A DNA stretch of 64,000 nucleotides, taken from positions 10,637,238 through 10,701,237 of the forward strand of contig CM021322.1 of the NCBI GenBank assembly GCA_010645155.1. The letters run 5' to 3'. Positions 45,925-57,685 of this stretch are shown here, in pieces. The stretch comes from Tigriopus japonicus. Lineage: Eukaryota; Arthropoda; Copepoda; Harpacticoida; Harpacticidae. The first letter of the stretch is position 1; each line of letters begins with the position of its first letter. The notes under the pieces were generated by a model, which saw nothing but the letters and a program-made list of their open reading frames with translations, was not told where the DNA came from and did not search any database. Made by a program: the position numbers and the translations under genes.

Positions 45925-48100
45925 TTTGTCAAAAGAAAAGGTATAATCGAGTCCTCAGAAACTCTTAAGCCACGAGGCTTGCTTTCGAGAGAATCTGCTA
46001 CTAATACATAATCTGTACACCCCAGTTATGCTTGAGAAAAGTATTATAATGGGATCAAATGAGTCGTATCTCGTTTGTCAACCTTCGTAACCTTGCAAAA
46101 TTTACAGAGCGGATATTTCACCCTGATCGTACAATAAAGCTTGTGACTGATTCCATTCAGAGGTAGAGTCTGCATGACTTCCATATGAAAAACATTTCTA
46201 TGCATTACACAAGATTGCATATCGAGAGGTCATTGCAATGGTTTTTTTTGTTTGGCTTCTATTATCCATCGGATTGTGCTTTTTGGACAGCCTCCAGTTG
46301 TCTGATTGCTGAAGAGTGACCAAAATAATTGATGCCATACTCCATTCTATTCTTTACTAGAGCGTTACATAATAACCGGCGTTTTTGAGTGAGGGTTGGC
46401 TTTGCCATGAAGAATGTGAACAAGTGTTTACGTACTAATTACGTATATTTACCGTCACATAACGTAATTTTTATGCACGTGTCTAATTGTCCAATATGCT
46501 CTTTTCAAACTACTGTTGTATATCGTCAATCCTGAGACAAAGGAATGTTGTTCATTTCTTTGGGTAGCCCCACCCGACGTGTTGAATATGATGCCCATCA
46601 ATCTTCACTACTAAGTATTAGTGTTCCACATTTTTGGGGCTAAATATTTTTTTACGTTTTGGATGGAGTCAAGCTTAATTTATTAGGTACAAACCAAACC
46701 GCTAAAGATTGGAACCAGTATGCGGTTTCCCTTTCCAAAGTTTTTAGGTCATTTGCGGAAGTGCATTAGTGTTACAATGTCGTATCATCTGTATACATTA
46801 GCTGCTATTTTCCTGCCAAACGACTGAAACCGCTTGTCCGATTCTCCGCTTCTCCGATTCTCTCTATTCACTTCTCCCTTTTCATATTTTCGTGCCACAT
46901 TTTCGTAATCCGGAATAAGGACAATCAATCAAGAAAGTAGTTCCATTTCTTGAAACGAGGCATGATATTTATGAAAATTGTAAGAGCAAAGTTGCGTTTG
47001 ACAGCAAAATCCTACGAAATTCAGTTGAATGTCTTTCTCAATCTAGGAGTTTATTCGAGATAACCAACAAATAACAACGGCAAAATCAGAATTCAAATGG
47101 TCATTTTGACTTCATAAGTGACAAGAAGGACGTGGACAATTCTTTGGATCCTATTGACGCCCCTAGATCACGGTAATAAAGGGTGCGGTTGTTCAGGTTG
47201 TCGCAAAGGGTGCTGGACAGCATCGAGCTTTTAAGAAGAAGACTTTCATCAACATTACAGAAACCGTTGCATAAACGGTATCTAATCTCAATCCTTAAAC
47301 ATGTGAGTCAACTTCATCGGACAACTAAAGTGAGCAGGATAGGATTCCCGTGTCAAAAAATTTCAAGAGGGGCAAGAAATGATTTTTTCTTTTAGAAAAC
47401 TTCACATGCTCCATTTTTTGTGTTTTTGCGCTCTTGTCAAAATCAGTAAATAAAACTCTTTTCAATCATGTTACTTTGTTTTTGTGTTGCTAGCTAGTAT
47501 GTTGGTCGAAAAATTGGTTGTTAATGATAATTGTAGGATGGAATATCGTGGCTTTAAATTGGAGGTGTCAAAACTTGTTTTCGCACATCCCGAAAGGCAG
47601 GTGAAATGTTCAGCGCTAGATCCCTTCTACAAAATTCGTACGGAAAATTGCAGAATTCTTTTAACAAACCATTTTCAGTTAGCCAATCACAGCAATAGGG
47701 AAACAAGGCTCAACGAATCAGGTTCGATAAGAATAAGCAGTTGCTTGTTCTTTTCGCAGGCGGATAAATGTACAAATTCTGGAACGCTCGCAGGCATTGG
47801 ACGAAATTGGACGAAAATAGCAAAGGGAAAAGCGGATAGGGACAAGCAACAAAACAGAGAAACGGGAAAAAGCACAAAAATATCAGCTGATAAGAAGTCA
47901 AGCTGATAAACGGACCAATTCTCGACCGCTTCACCGCATGGAAGGGCACGAAAATAGCAAAAGAAAAGCGGATAGAGACAAGCGCATAAAATGAGAAGCG
48001 GATAATGGCTCGAAAATAGCTGCTAGTGTTACCAGATATTGCATTGCTCGAGGAAGGTCATTTATGAAAATCAAATATAAAAGAGAGCCAAGATTGTTTT
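45925..48100 (-). pseudogene. decayed LINE copy related to ORF2 at 37938, split by an insertion
   Basis: 45930-46800 matches the 3' third of the intact LINE at DNA level: CTCTTAAGCCACGAGGCTTG (cf. 37777), TATCCATCGGATTGTGC (cf. 38343), and GCCATACTCCATTCTATTC (cf. 38414). It breaks at 46800 and resumes at about 48024-48100 (GTGTTACC, GAGGAAGGTCATTTATG; cf. 38828-38870). Many frameshifts and stops. The plus-strand order mirrors the intact element. Confidence 0.8.
46801..48023. mobile_element. element nested in the decayed LINE (TA target)
   Basis: The ends GCTGCTATTTTC and (reverse complement) GCAGCTATTTTC are inverted. TA is on both sides (46799-46800, 48024-48025), and LINE homology is continuous across it once removed. 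Interior repeats of GAAAAATAGCAAA.GAAAAGCGGATAG.GACAAGC occur near 47815 and 47948. An open frame at 47484-47906 shows no known domain. Confidence 0.6.
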
Positions 48101-48665
48101 TGTCACATACTTAATTCCAATGTGAAGAACTTCTCGGGAAATTCTCAAAATGAACTTGGAGTCCACTGATGATCTAGGTCAAGGTCTAGGTGTATATGGT
48201 TTAGCACATTATTATCTTAATCTCAATCCATGTTTTAGATTTCATTATATGTATGATATTTGCTTGTCGTTCCGTTTCTTTTGAAACCTCCAGTAAATAC
48301 TTCTTTACTCGTTGCACTTCCGTGGATGTGCGGCATGATTTCATTTTGTTTCCTGGTTTATCTTGCATGCCTTATGCGCTTTTATCATTAAATGACATGA
48401 CAAAAGTTTGTAACAAAGACTTTTTATGTATATGAAAACAAAAGAGACACTGAATATAGATGAATTTTCTCTCTTTACTTTTATTCAGAAAAAAATTGTG
48501 GTTTCCAACCACAAACGATGATTAAAAAAGTTGCGTGGCCAACGTCATTTAAAAATCTACCTCTTTGGCAGGTTGACATGAAATTCTTGAATCATACAGT
48601 ATTTGTTTTTTTGTCTCTACCATTTTCAAAAACAGACATTTAAAGTCAAATCAAAGGTCAATCTA

Positions 48666-48902
48666 TATTTTCAGAACCTTTTCCGTGTGAAGAAAGAGCT
48701 CAAAATCTCCAATGACTAATCAATCCTTCATGTGAGAAGTTATAGTGGTTGGAAGGCATAGTTTGAAGAGAGTGACCCAACCAAGAACAACCAACACCCA
48801 TCGTCGAGAAATTCCTTTCAATTGGACCACTTGATTGAGTGTCACTTGGATATTTGAAAACGTCATTGTGACACACGCACACACACCCATTACGAAGCTA
48901 GA
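48666..48902 (+). promoter_or_regulatory. conserved 5' flank/5' UTR of copy C
   Basis: Counterpart of 21399-21635 with about six differences, ending at the copy C ATG. Confidence 0.55.
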
Positions 48903-51900
48903 ATGGATTATTATCTAAGACTGATTATGAAGCTTATAATAAGCTTGCTCCTTTTCTCGGTGAATGACATTTTATCAAGTATCTACATCAAAGCCAACAG
49001 CGATTTGATCATCAGGGGCACCACAATGGCTCCAAATTTTATCCGTCCAGAAGAACAACGTTAGTGTATTTCGTTTTGAAATTTTTGGACAGGCTGCAAC
49101 ATATTTTGCACGTTTTCTGGCAAGTTCTTTTCCTTTTTTAGTTGGATTTTAAATTTGTCAGAATGCAAACCTATTTTTTATCACAGAAGACTCAATTGAT
49201 GTTTTTTACAATAAGTACTGTAGTTAACCTATAAATAATCTTGAGGGAGACAATCAACAAGTGGAACTCAAGGCTCCTTAGCACTTTTTTGTAGTGGGTC
49301 ACCCTCCGAGCTTTCAGTCGCCTGTCTTGGCATGGAAAAGTGCCAGATTTTTAATCAAAACGTGATATATCATGCTTGTGGTAAGCCTGTTGCCAAATTC
49401 ATTGCGGACGTCATGTCCGCAATGACATCAAAAACATCAAGCAATCTTTGTCCATATTGTCTGCCAAATTGCTGATCAATTTTAATGTGAAATGATTCTC
49501 ATGACCCATGACCAGGGCCACCATATTCCTATGAATCATAACCTATAATTCATAAATCTTGTCAAAAAATGTAGCTTTCCGTAGTATTTTTGTAAAATTG
49601 AAAAGCAAAATAGTGATCTTGAATATTCCTACGCACTTAATTTTTTTCATTGACATGAATAGTGTGCTACAATGAATGGACCGAGGATTTTCGATCCATT
49701 CCAGGCCGTAAACGGCTCAGTCCGGTTTCTCCATTTTTCCGATTTTTACACTGATTTGAATTAAAAATTGTAAAATTTAATTTATGGTTGCCCGTCTGTA
49801 TTTGTTTGAATGGGGCAAATTTGTATCATTTCCAAACAAAAGCAGTGTTGCTGTCATGATTTGTCAGAATTAAGAAAACCGAGTGTCAAATGACTATTTA
49901 CGCCACAACAATGAGCAGTGATGAAAAGATTTATAGATCCGAGAAATATATTCCATCCAAGTGGAACACTTGGCTTTGGTCTTAGAAAGTTGTTAGGGCC
50001 TTAACTCACTTTTGACCTTTTTCAACTCCTACGGGGTAACCCTTTCGGCAATCCTGTTTTTCGGTGAGATGAACACAAATTTTTTTGTGTTGTTTTTGCG
50101 GATTTTCTACCTCTACAAGGAATGCGATTCCCTGTAAACAAGGATTTCTCCCGACAGCTTTAATCCGACCCCCAACACGATTCGAACCTACGCCGTCTGG
50201 GGAAGCACTTACACTCGGCTCTTATAAGATCGCAGTAGTACGCGCGGCCACTCTGGATTCCTTAAAAAAATTAACATCTATTAAATTCTATTTGCGATTT
50301 GTTTGTCTATTTATTTGTAATTTGTTTGTTATGCAGTTGATTGTTTGTTCCTCATTCTTATTTATTATATATTTTCTTTTTTGTTGTTGCAGATTTATAC
50401 TACCGCTACAAGCAATGTAATTCCCTGTTAGCAACTAAATTCTAAATAAGATTTATACAATCAACATTTATGTAAAATTTAATCCACCAACGAGTTTCTA
50501 TTGGCAGATCTGGACAACCCTTGAATAGTAGGTTGATCAGGAATAGGGTTTAAATTTTGTTCAATTCTGCCTTAAATGCTGTTAAAGGATCAGCTCCTAC
50601 ATATTCTTGACGAAGACTAATGGGCAAAAGATTGAACAATAAAGGAGTCCGATAAAGAAGAGAGGAGGACGTCACTGTTCTAACTAGCCTGGATTCCGGG
50701 CTTAGTTTGTTTTTTGAAAAATTCTTATTTATAAAAATTGAATAATTTGTGAAAAATTCCTGACAGGGAAAAGACAGGCAGACTAGTAGAGGAGGTTGAC
50801 TTGTGAGGAAACGTGAAATGAAGACTATCATATCGGCTGTAAAATGCGTAGCATTTGGTCACACATTTCTGTGACTTATGCACGTCTCTTCTCTCCACCC
50901 TAGTCAATTCTGAAGTCAGTTTGGCCAAAGGTGTAACCCAAAAGTATTTTTTACGTTTTAAATGAAGCCTATTCATGTTTTCAAGGCTAAACCTGGCGGC
51001 TTAAAGCTGGGAGGGGAGGCGCAGGACGCCCCACCACAACATAACAACACTAATCACTACCGCCCGGGGAAAAATGTTTTGATGTTGAGCAGAAATATCA
51101 GAATTTTTAAGGAGTAAGGTTAGCTGACGTAACCAACAATTGACTCGACGCTCTGAAACATCTGGGATTTGTGCTCCAGAGCAAAATATTTTTTTTTTTC
51201 TGGGCTCAGCAAGAACCTTATTTTTACACTTGCTCATCAAGTAAATGCAATCAAAACATTAATTTTGCATTTCTTATCCACCTTCTTTGAGTAATGAAGG
51301 CCTTAGGCTTGACTCGGGGGAAATAACAGATCAATACACTAAGTCCTGGACAAATTTTCCTTCCGGGGTTTTGCCTCATCTTTCTTTCATGTTGTGTACA
51401 CCCTATGATTCAAGACCTGAAGACCAAGGGCTGCTAAAACTTTCGGTCGATATTATGGTTATTACCAAAACCGGAAGTTGTTTTGATCTATGGATAATGA
51501 ATTTTGGGTGGGGGGGTCTACGAATGTTATTTGGATTCCAAAAGCTCTGTGGCTGCACTTCAAATTATTTTTTATTCACTTTATACACTGCTTGCCTTTT
51601 ATCATCCAATTGTATAAAGAAATTTTGATGTGAATGTTGGTAAAAACAGTTTAAATGTAATCAGCGAGCCTTCCCTCATGTTTTTGACTCACGTTTTTCA
51701 GCATAACAAAGTATGTTCGACTTTGCTCAGCACATGTTGTTAAATAGTAAATCTGTTCACATGATTTTAACTCATCACTTAGCTCTTAATGCAATGAAAT
51801 TAAAATGAATGGCAAAAGAAGTAATGATATCAATGCAAATCATTAACCTACAATGTTGCAGGAAGAGGTATTTTGTCCAAATGATTAATTTTCTAAGTAA

Positions 51901-54900
51901 CTTGAGCAATCAACTGCATAATAGGCAGCCGAGAACATCAATTCTTTCTGTCAATAGATTTCATACTAACATTAACCTGGTTGCCAAATTAGCCATTAAA
52001 ACCTTTAACCGCACATTTGAGATGTAGTTATATAAAATTATAACTAAAAGAATAATTACAAGGTATCCCATGAGTTAGAATGACTTGAAAACTTTTTAGA
52101 GAACTATTTTTACATACACTCAAATACTTTTTGGCGGTAGTTAAGTGAAATTTGTTTTATTAAAGAATGAGACCTAAAGTTACTCCAAGTCTCTTTGGCA
52201 CTGGCATCTTCCATTGCCCAGTCACTTGTTTTTAAACGTGTCGATTCACTTTTGATTGGCATCCCATTTGAATGCATTTCAACTCTCACATTTGGTCAGT
52301 GTTGCTAAACTTGCAAATTAAGAATGTCTTCTAAAAAGTTATTCTTGAAGCTACAAGGATTGAATTGTTCAACAATGTATTGGACGTGCAGCTGTGTAAT
52401 GCAAAAGGTCAAATGTGTTTTCATTATATAAATCGTACATGATGACACCGTTTATGAAAGCACTTACAGAATCAAGAATTAGGAATTGAACTTTCAAAGC
52501 AAGTTAGCTTTTCTTGAATGATGCCTGCAACGTGTTTTCGTTTATTGAGTTCTTTCTCTTATTATTGCTTTTATTGTAAAATGTGAGAGGAGTGGCACAA
52601 CGAGGGATTTTTTCCCATCTCCGCCACAACTTTGAGTGTTAGATATTCACATTTTGATTGAACTTGTTTTTCAGTGGCGATTTATTGTCCCATTACACAT
52701 CCATGGAGCCTTGGCAATGGTTTGAAATGTTGCTCAACATTCAAGTCTCCATCTTTAAATCGTGATATTGACTTCCATGACCCAGAATCAGAATGTGCGC
52801 CCAATCAAATGATTTCATGTCCTGAAAAAGGCCGAAGATGTCGATCGACAATTCAACCAATTGAATGTCCCCGACATCATCCTCAAGCCATTGAAAATGG
52901 TTGCTGCGCTAGCCAAGAGGCCATAGTTCATCCTGAATGCTCCAACCGTTTGCACGAAAATAGTCCACAACATTGTTGTAAAGAGGCGGATTTTTGGGCG
53001 ACAAACGAGTGTTTTGATTATCAGCAGCGCTGCATTAGTAATCGTAAGTTTTTTATTTCATTACTTGAAACTCAAGATTTATGGGGCATTATTTGCGAAT
53101 GTTTAGCCGGAAATGAAATTATCCAACAATACGGAAGTTAGGTAGTGAATTTAGTTTGTACTAAATTCCTTAGTTTTCGTTTCCCATGAGTGTTTCTACC
53201 TTCTGATCAAAAATTCTAAGCGTTTACGTCGTTTGCGCGTATGCATTTGGGTCATGAATCCCTTTACAAAATTACACTTGATTTTTTCAAAAAGTCTTCT
53301 TAAAGGTTTCAGTTACGGAAGACCTCTGGTATTTTTTTTTGCATCGGGTAAAGTGTGATTTCTTGTCTGAGAATACCACTCTTACCATGCGGGGATTTAA
53401 TTCGCGCACATGTTTAACCGATTAACTTGTACGAATATTATATTTAGTAAGAATTTTAGAATTAGAAGAAATATTTTTAACAAAAATTGTAGGAAAAGGT
53501 CCAAAATATACTATTTTTTAATGAAACCGCCATCGGCCTCGATGACGACCTCCAAACGACCTCGGAGGGCCCTGCAGACGCTGTGGTTGTACTCCTTGAG
53601 GAGGTTGCGACAGGACTTCTCGACGCGCCTCTTCAGAACGTCCACATTCGGTGCACGAGTGCTACAGGCCTCCCTCTCGACACGCAGCCATATGCTGTAG
53701 TCCAATGGGTTCAGATCGGGGGAGGAGGCGGCCAGAAGTCTTTTGGCCAGAAAGTCGCGTTCTCGTCCAAGTACTTCATGGTGATCTTAGCAATATGGGC
53801 GGGGGCCCCATCCTGCTGAAACTCCTATGACTTGTTGCCAGCACTTTTCCACGGGATGAGTGTAGTCTTCGAGACATCGATGTAGTCCTTTGCTGTAAGG
53901 CGAAATCCGACGGGGAAGAATATCGGCGGCAACACCTTGCCCGTGGAGGCCACGACGCCCAAAAACATTACCGAGGCCGGGTGCTTTGACCTCGATACTG
54001 ACCTTGCAGGATCATCTGGGGCTGGCCGAAGTCCAAGTAGCGGTCGTTTCGTCGGTTGACCACTGGATCGATGGTGAAGTTCTTCTCGTCTGAGAAGAAC
54101 ACGATATCGGGCGCTTTTTTATCAAATAATTCAGCAGCTACTTAGACCTCTTCAGACATTTTTTCTGGCCCACCTCAGATAACAGAGGTCGTCATTTGAC
54201 AATTAGGGAGTGGCCTCCGGCCTTGCATACGACCTTGCGGACCGTCTTCGGGTCGACATCGTACTTCTTTGCGACGCACCTCATCGACTCGCGCGGGTGC
54301 TTCTTCAAGTAACGTTTGATGTTTTTTTCAGTGGTTCCTAAAGTTTTGGGCCTCTGATTTTTAGCTCGATTATCGACCAGAGGCTGGCCATCGTGAATCC
54401 GGTGTCGAACTTTGCAGACAGTCGTCCTGCCGACGCCCAAGGCCTTGCAAACGTAGCTAGTCCTGGTGCCGGTGCGCAGCAGAGGTTTGACGGACTCTTG
54501 CTTAAAGTTCGACATGTCAAAAAATCGAGTGATTTTCGCAAAACTGCCTTCTTTATCTTGTAGAAGATAAACAGACGCTTCGATTTTGGCGCAAAAATTT
54601 CAAATCGGTCAATTAGAAGTGTGACTAAAAGGTCTTAAACGTGATGTGCGCGAATTGGTTCCAGGATAACTCGGTACATGGGATAACTCAACACTGGATA
54701 ACTGGGTACCGCGGAAAACTCGGTACACCGGATAACTGGGTACAACGGAAAACTCGGTAAAGGAAGATTCAGTACAAGAAAACTGGGTACACCGGATAAC
54801 TGGGTACAACGGAAAACCCGGACAGGAAGATTCAGTACAAGATAACCGGGTACACCGGATAACGGTGCATTGGATGACTGCATAAACAGGATAACTGGTA

Positions 54901-57334
54901 TAAATAGAAAAGTGAGTGTCAGGATGATGGGTGTTAGAAAAAGATTATTTGACAAAAACTGAAAACAACTGTGTTAAATTGCTTTTCTCAAAACGTTTTT
55001 GAAAGCATTAAAAATGTATCCTTTAGATTTTGGCTCGATTATTGATGTGATAAACACGCCAAGTCCTTGAAGTATTATCAAGAGGTTTTAAGGTATAGGT
55101 TTCCATGGCTATGAAGTTAGTCAGATTTAACTATGAAGTTAGTCAGATTTAACTATGAAGTTAGTCAGATTTAACTCACAGTTTATGGAACGGTGCCATG
55201 CCAAATATGGTCAATAATGCTTCAGAGTCAATGACTCATATAATGTGGTGTACCCTATTATCTGGTTTGCCAACTTATCCGTTGTTCCCACTTACTCGTT
55301 GTACCCAGTTATCTTGTACTGAATCTTCTTGTACCGAGTTTTCACTTGTACCCAGTTATCCGATGTACCCAGTTATCTTGTACTGAACTTCCTGTACCGA
55401 GTTTTCCGCTGTACCCAGTTATCCGGTGTACCGAGTTTTCCGCGGTACCCAGTTATCCAGTGTTGAGTTATCCCATGTACCGAGTTAACCGAGTTATCCT
55501 GGAACCGCAGAGAACGTTTTCGGAACTCTCCTCAGTCGAGATCTGAAGCTCGGAGAGCTCAGATATATCTACATACATTGCTTCTCGGAAGTCAATAAAT
55601 ACTCATGATAAGGAATTAGTATTCGACTCCTATNNNNNNNNNNNNNNNNNNNNNNNNNNNNNNNNNNNNNNNNNNNNNNNNNNNNNNNNNNNNNNNNNNN
55701 NNNNNNNNNNNNNNNNNNNNNNNNNNNNNNNNNNNNNNNNNNNNNNNNNNNNNNNNNNNNNNNNNNNNNNNNNNNNNNNNNNNNNNNNNNNNNNNNNNNN
55801 NNNNNNNNNNNNNNNNNNNNNNNNNNNNNNNNNNNNNNNNNNNNNNNNNNNNNNNNNNNNNNNNNNNNNNNNNNNNNNNNNNNNNNNNNNNNNNNNNNNN
55901 NNNNNNNNNNNNNNNNNNNNNNNNNNNNNNNNNNNNNNNNNNNNNNNNNNNNNNNNNNNNNNNNNNNNNNNNNNNNNNNNNNNNNNNNNNNNNNNNNNNN
56001 NNNNNNNNNNNNNNNNNNNNNNNNNNNNNNNNNNNNNNNNNNNNNNNNNNNNNNNNNNNNNNNNNNNNNNNNNNNNNNNNNNNNNNNNNNNNNNNNNNNN
56101 NNNNNNNTTTTTTGCCACATTTTATGGAACGGTGCCACGCCAAATATGGTCAATAATGCTTCAGAGTCAATGACTCATATAATGTGGTGTACCCTATTAT
56201 CTGGTTTGCCCACTTACTCGTTGTACCCAGTTATCTTGCTTGTACTGAATCTTCTTGTACCGAGTTTTCCGTTGTACTCAGTTATCCGATGTACCCAGTT
56301 ATCTTGTACTGAATCTTCCTGTACCGAGTTTTCCGCTGTACCCAGTTATCCGGTGTACCGAGTTTTCCGCGGTACCCAGTTATCCAGTGTTGAGTTATCC
56401 CATGTACCGAGTTATCCTGGAACCGCGCGAATTAAATCCCCACCCGGTATATTTCATTTGAGAAAAATGGACATACTCTTCGTGATTCAGACTGTTTCCA
56501 TAGATGTCAGTGACACCTATTGTAGCTTGTGTCATTCAACAGTTTATAACTAAGGTTTGGACATGGATGAGTTGAATCTAAGCACAACTTTTGAGCTGGA
56601 AAAGTATTTTTTTATAAAATGCTTGACATTTGTTTTTTTAATTTTTATTAAAGATTTTCTAACATAATAGTTATTTTTACAGTTGGTGTAAAACATGACC
56701 CCTTCGGTTGCTTTTTAAGCCCCTTTTTCATCGTTTAAACATGTCTTCACTTTTACAAATAGTGAACATTGTTTGAAAAACAAGTTCCCCAAAACACATT
56801 CTCAACCTTGTTTCATTTGCTTTGGTAGGAAACTTGTTTCTTCCGGAACCAATTATTTTGAACGAAACCACCAGAGCTCCCAAGTATGGTGCAATAAAAG
56901 CTCTCAAAGACTCCCTATGTGATAACGTTGGCAAAGACGTTTGGTCTGGTCCAAATTACTCTGAAGGATGGTTTACTTTTGATCTTCGATTTTTCAAGCA
57001 CATTCGGAAAGTTTTAATCCGAAACTCTCAAAATGGCAAATTTCGTTACAGGTTGGTACTTACACGCATTATTTATATTGTTGAAAGCAAATCCAAATTT
57101 AATTACAGATCAACCAAAGACTACTCAGTACTCGTCTCTAACCAATCAAATCCTTTTGATTGGGTGGAGATAGCTTCAGGGACTTTGGACAGACCCTCAT
57201 ACCAAAATATTTGCACAATTCCGTTGGTGGAAACCATTCTGCCCGGTGATGGGGTTGTTGCTCGTTTTGGAAAATTTCATGCCAAAACTCACTATGGATT
57301 TGGTTCAATGCTGATCTTTTTGGGGCTTGAATGA
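48903..57334 (+). CDS. copy C: secreted 14-Cys + F5/8C-like protein, 4 exons
   Basis: Exons 48903-49059, 52675-53043, 56829-57051 and 57109-57334 (stop TGA). Lengths and phases are identical to copy B; 324 residues. The signal segment is MDYYLRLIMKLIISLLLFSV. All 14 cysteines are conserved. Exon 2 differs from B at about 8 of 369 bases (one clear replacement, Q to R). Exon 3 differs at about 20 of 223 with many replacements (N to D, D to S, Y to F, D to Y). Intron 2 is expanded from 298 bp in B to 3.8 kb by a mariner/foldback insertion and an N gap. A Gypsy element sits 154 bp after the stop, opposite in orientation, where B has its AATAAA. The frame is intact, but expression may be affected. 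Confidence 0.8.
50095..50258 (-). repeat. SINE-L with LINE X-derived tail
   Basis: Head 50140-50258 as in other SINE-L copies. On the minus strand its 3' side continues into TTTACAGGGAATCGCATTCC, then TTGTAGAGGTAGAAAATCCGC and an A-rich end. That ~45-nt tail matches the LINE X 3' terminus (CTACAAGGAATGGGATTCCC at 34735 on plus). This is the clearest evidence of a tail-sharing SINE. Confidence 0.8.
50393..50700 (-). pseudogene. LINE X 3' fragment
   Basis: Minus strand: ESRLVRTVTSSSLLYR, then PLLFNLLPISLRQEYVG, then the 3' UTR, ending at ACTACCGCTACAAGC. More diverged than the 34697 copy. Absent from duplication half 1. Confidence 0.75.
53511..54515 (-). pseudogene. mariner/Tc1 transposase, degenerate
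   Basis: The N-terminal HTH is intact to 54192 (VCKALGVGRTTVCKVRHRI; second helix pair MRCVAKKYDVDPKTVRKVV), then broken. FSDEKNFTIDPVVN near 54065-54105 keeps the first catalytic Asp region. PPDLNPLDYSIW near 53690-53720 keeps the last catalytic Asp region, continuing to the C-terminus EVVIEADGGFIKK. Several stops and frameshifts lie between, so it is inactive. Confidence 0.8.
54657..56424. mobile_element. foldback element with repeat-rich arms, 9-bp TSD
   Basis: Ends GGTTCCAGGATAACTCGG and CCGAGTTATCCTGGAACC. The TSD GCGCGAATT is on both sides (54648-54656, 56425-56433). The arms consist of short units (GTACCCAGTTATCC and GTACCGAGTTTTCC) in inverted orientation: 54657-54900 versus 56190-56424. 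A second right-arm copy (55182-55506) ends with different flanking DNA (GCAGAGAACG), and a 474-N gap follows (55634-56107). The interior is non-coding; repeat-derived frames (VPSYP...) are spurious. Confidence 0.8.
55109..55174. repeat. 22-bp tandem repeat, 3 perfect copies
   Basis: Unit CTATGAAGTTAGTCAGATTT(AA), inside the foldback element just before its duplicated arm. Confidence 0.9.
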
Positions 57335-57487
57335 GAGTTTCTATGCGGCGCAACGAACTCTTGGTGCGGTATTTCTTAGACCGCAAAGTGTCGTCGCGGA
57401 ATTTTGATTGCCACGTCTTTTGGTGCGTCTTCATGGAGCGGTAATCCACTTTAGTGCACGTGATAAAAGAAAAAAAAGAAAAAAATG

Positions 57488-57642
57488 TGATGAGATATCA
57501 AGAGTACGTTTATTTCAATATGGAGTCGGAGAAGAAGTGGTTGGACAAAGAGGTAGAACGAGAATAACCGGTATTGGAAGAGGTAGGAAAGAGTACGCTT
57601 AGGAAGGAGAAAGGTAGAGGGTGTTGAAGGGAATACTTATCA
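57488..57642 (-). repeat. 3' LTR of Gypsy element
   Basis: The first 105 bp match 62636-62740 almost exactly. The remainder has only a weak counterpart in the 5' LTR. Confidence 0.85.
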
Positions 57643-57685
57643 TCTCCCCCCTAAAGATAGCGGCAGAAGACATGACATATTTTTA

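Larger units (their letters stand above)
53385..56447 (-). mobile_element. mariner/Tc1 element, interrupted in its TIR by a foldback element
   Basis: Left TIR 53385-53411 (CGGGGATTTAATTCGCGCAC core). The right TIR is the same sequence inverted, but split: GATGTGCGCGAATT (54643-54656) and AAATCCCCACCCGG (56434-56447). TA flanks outside (53383-53384, 56448-56449). Without the inserted foldback the element is about 1.29 kb, the standard mariner size. It lies in intron 2 of copy C; copy B lacks it. Confidence 0.85.

Noticed and set aside
47484..47906. 140-codon frame
   Set aside because: Lies in an unclassified nested element, no motif, and the lysine-rich end reads through an internal repeat.
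52505..52563. Short hydrophobic frame before exon 2 of copy C as signal exon
   Set aside because: The matching sequence in copy B hits a stop and lacks the donor; the exon at 48903 is conserved and better.
54609..56553. Open frames with VPSYPVYR-like repeats on both strands
   Set aside because: Derived from the foldback repeat arms and N gap.
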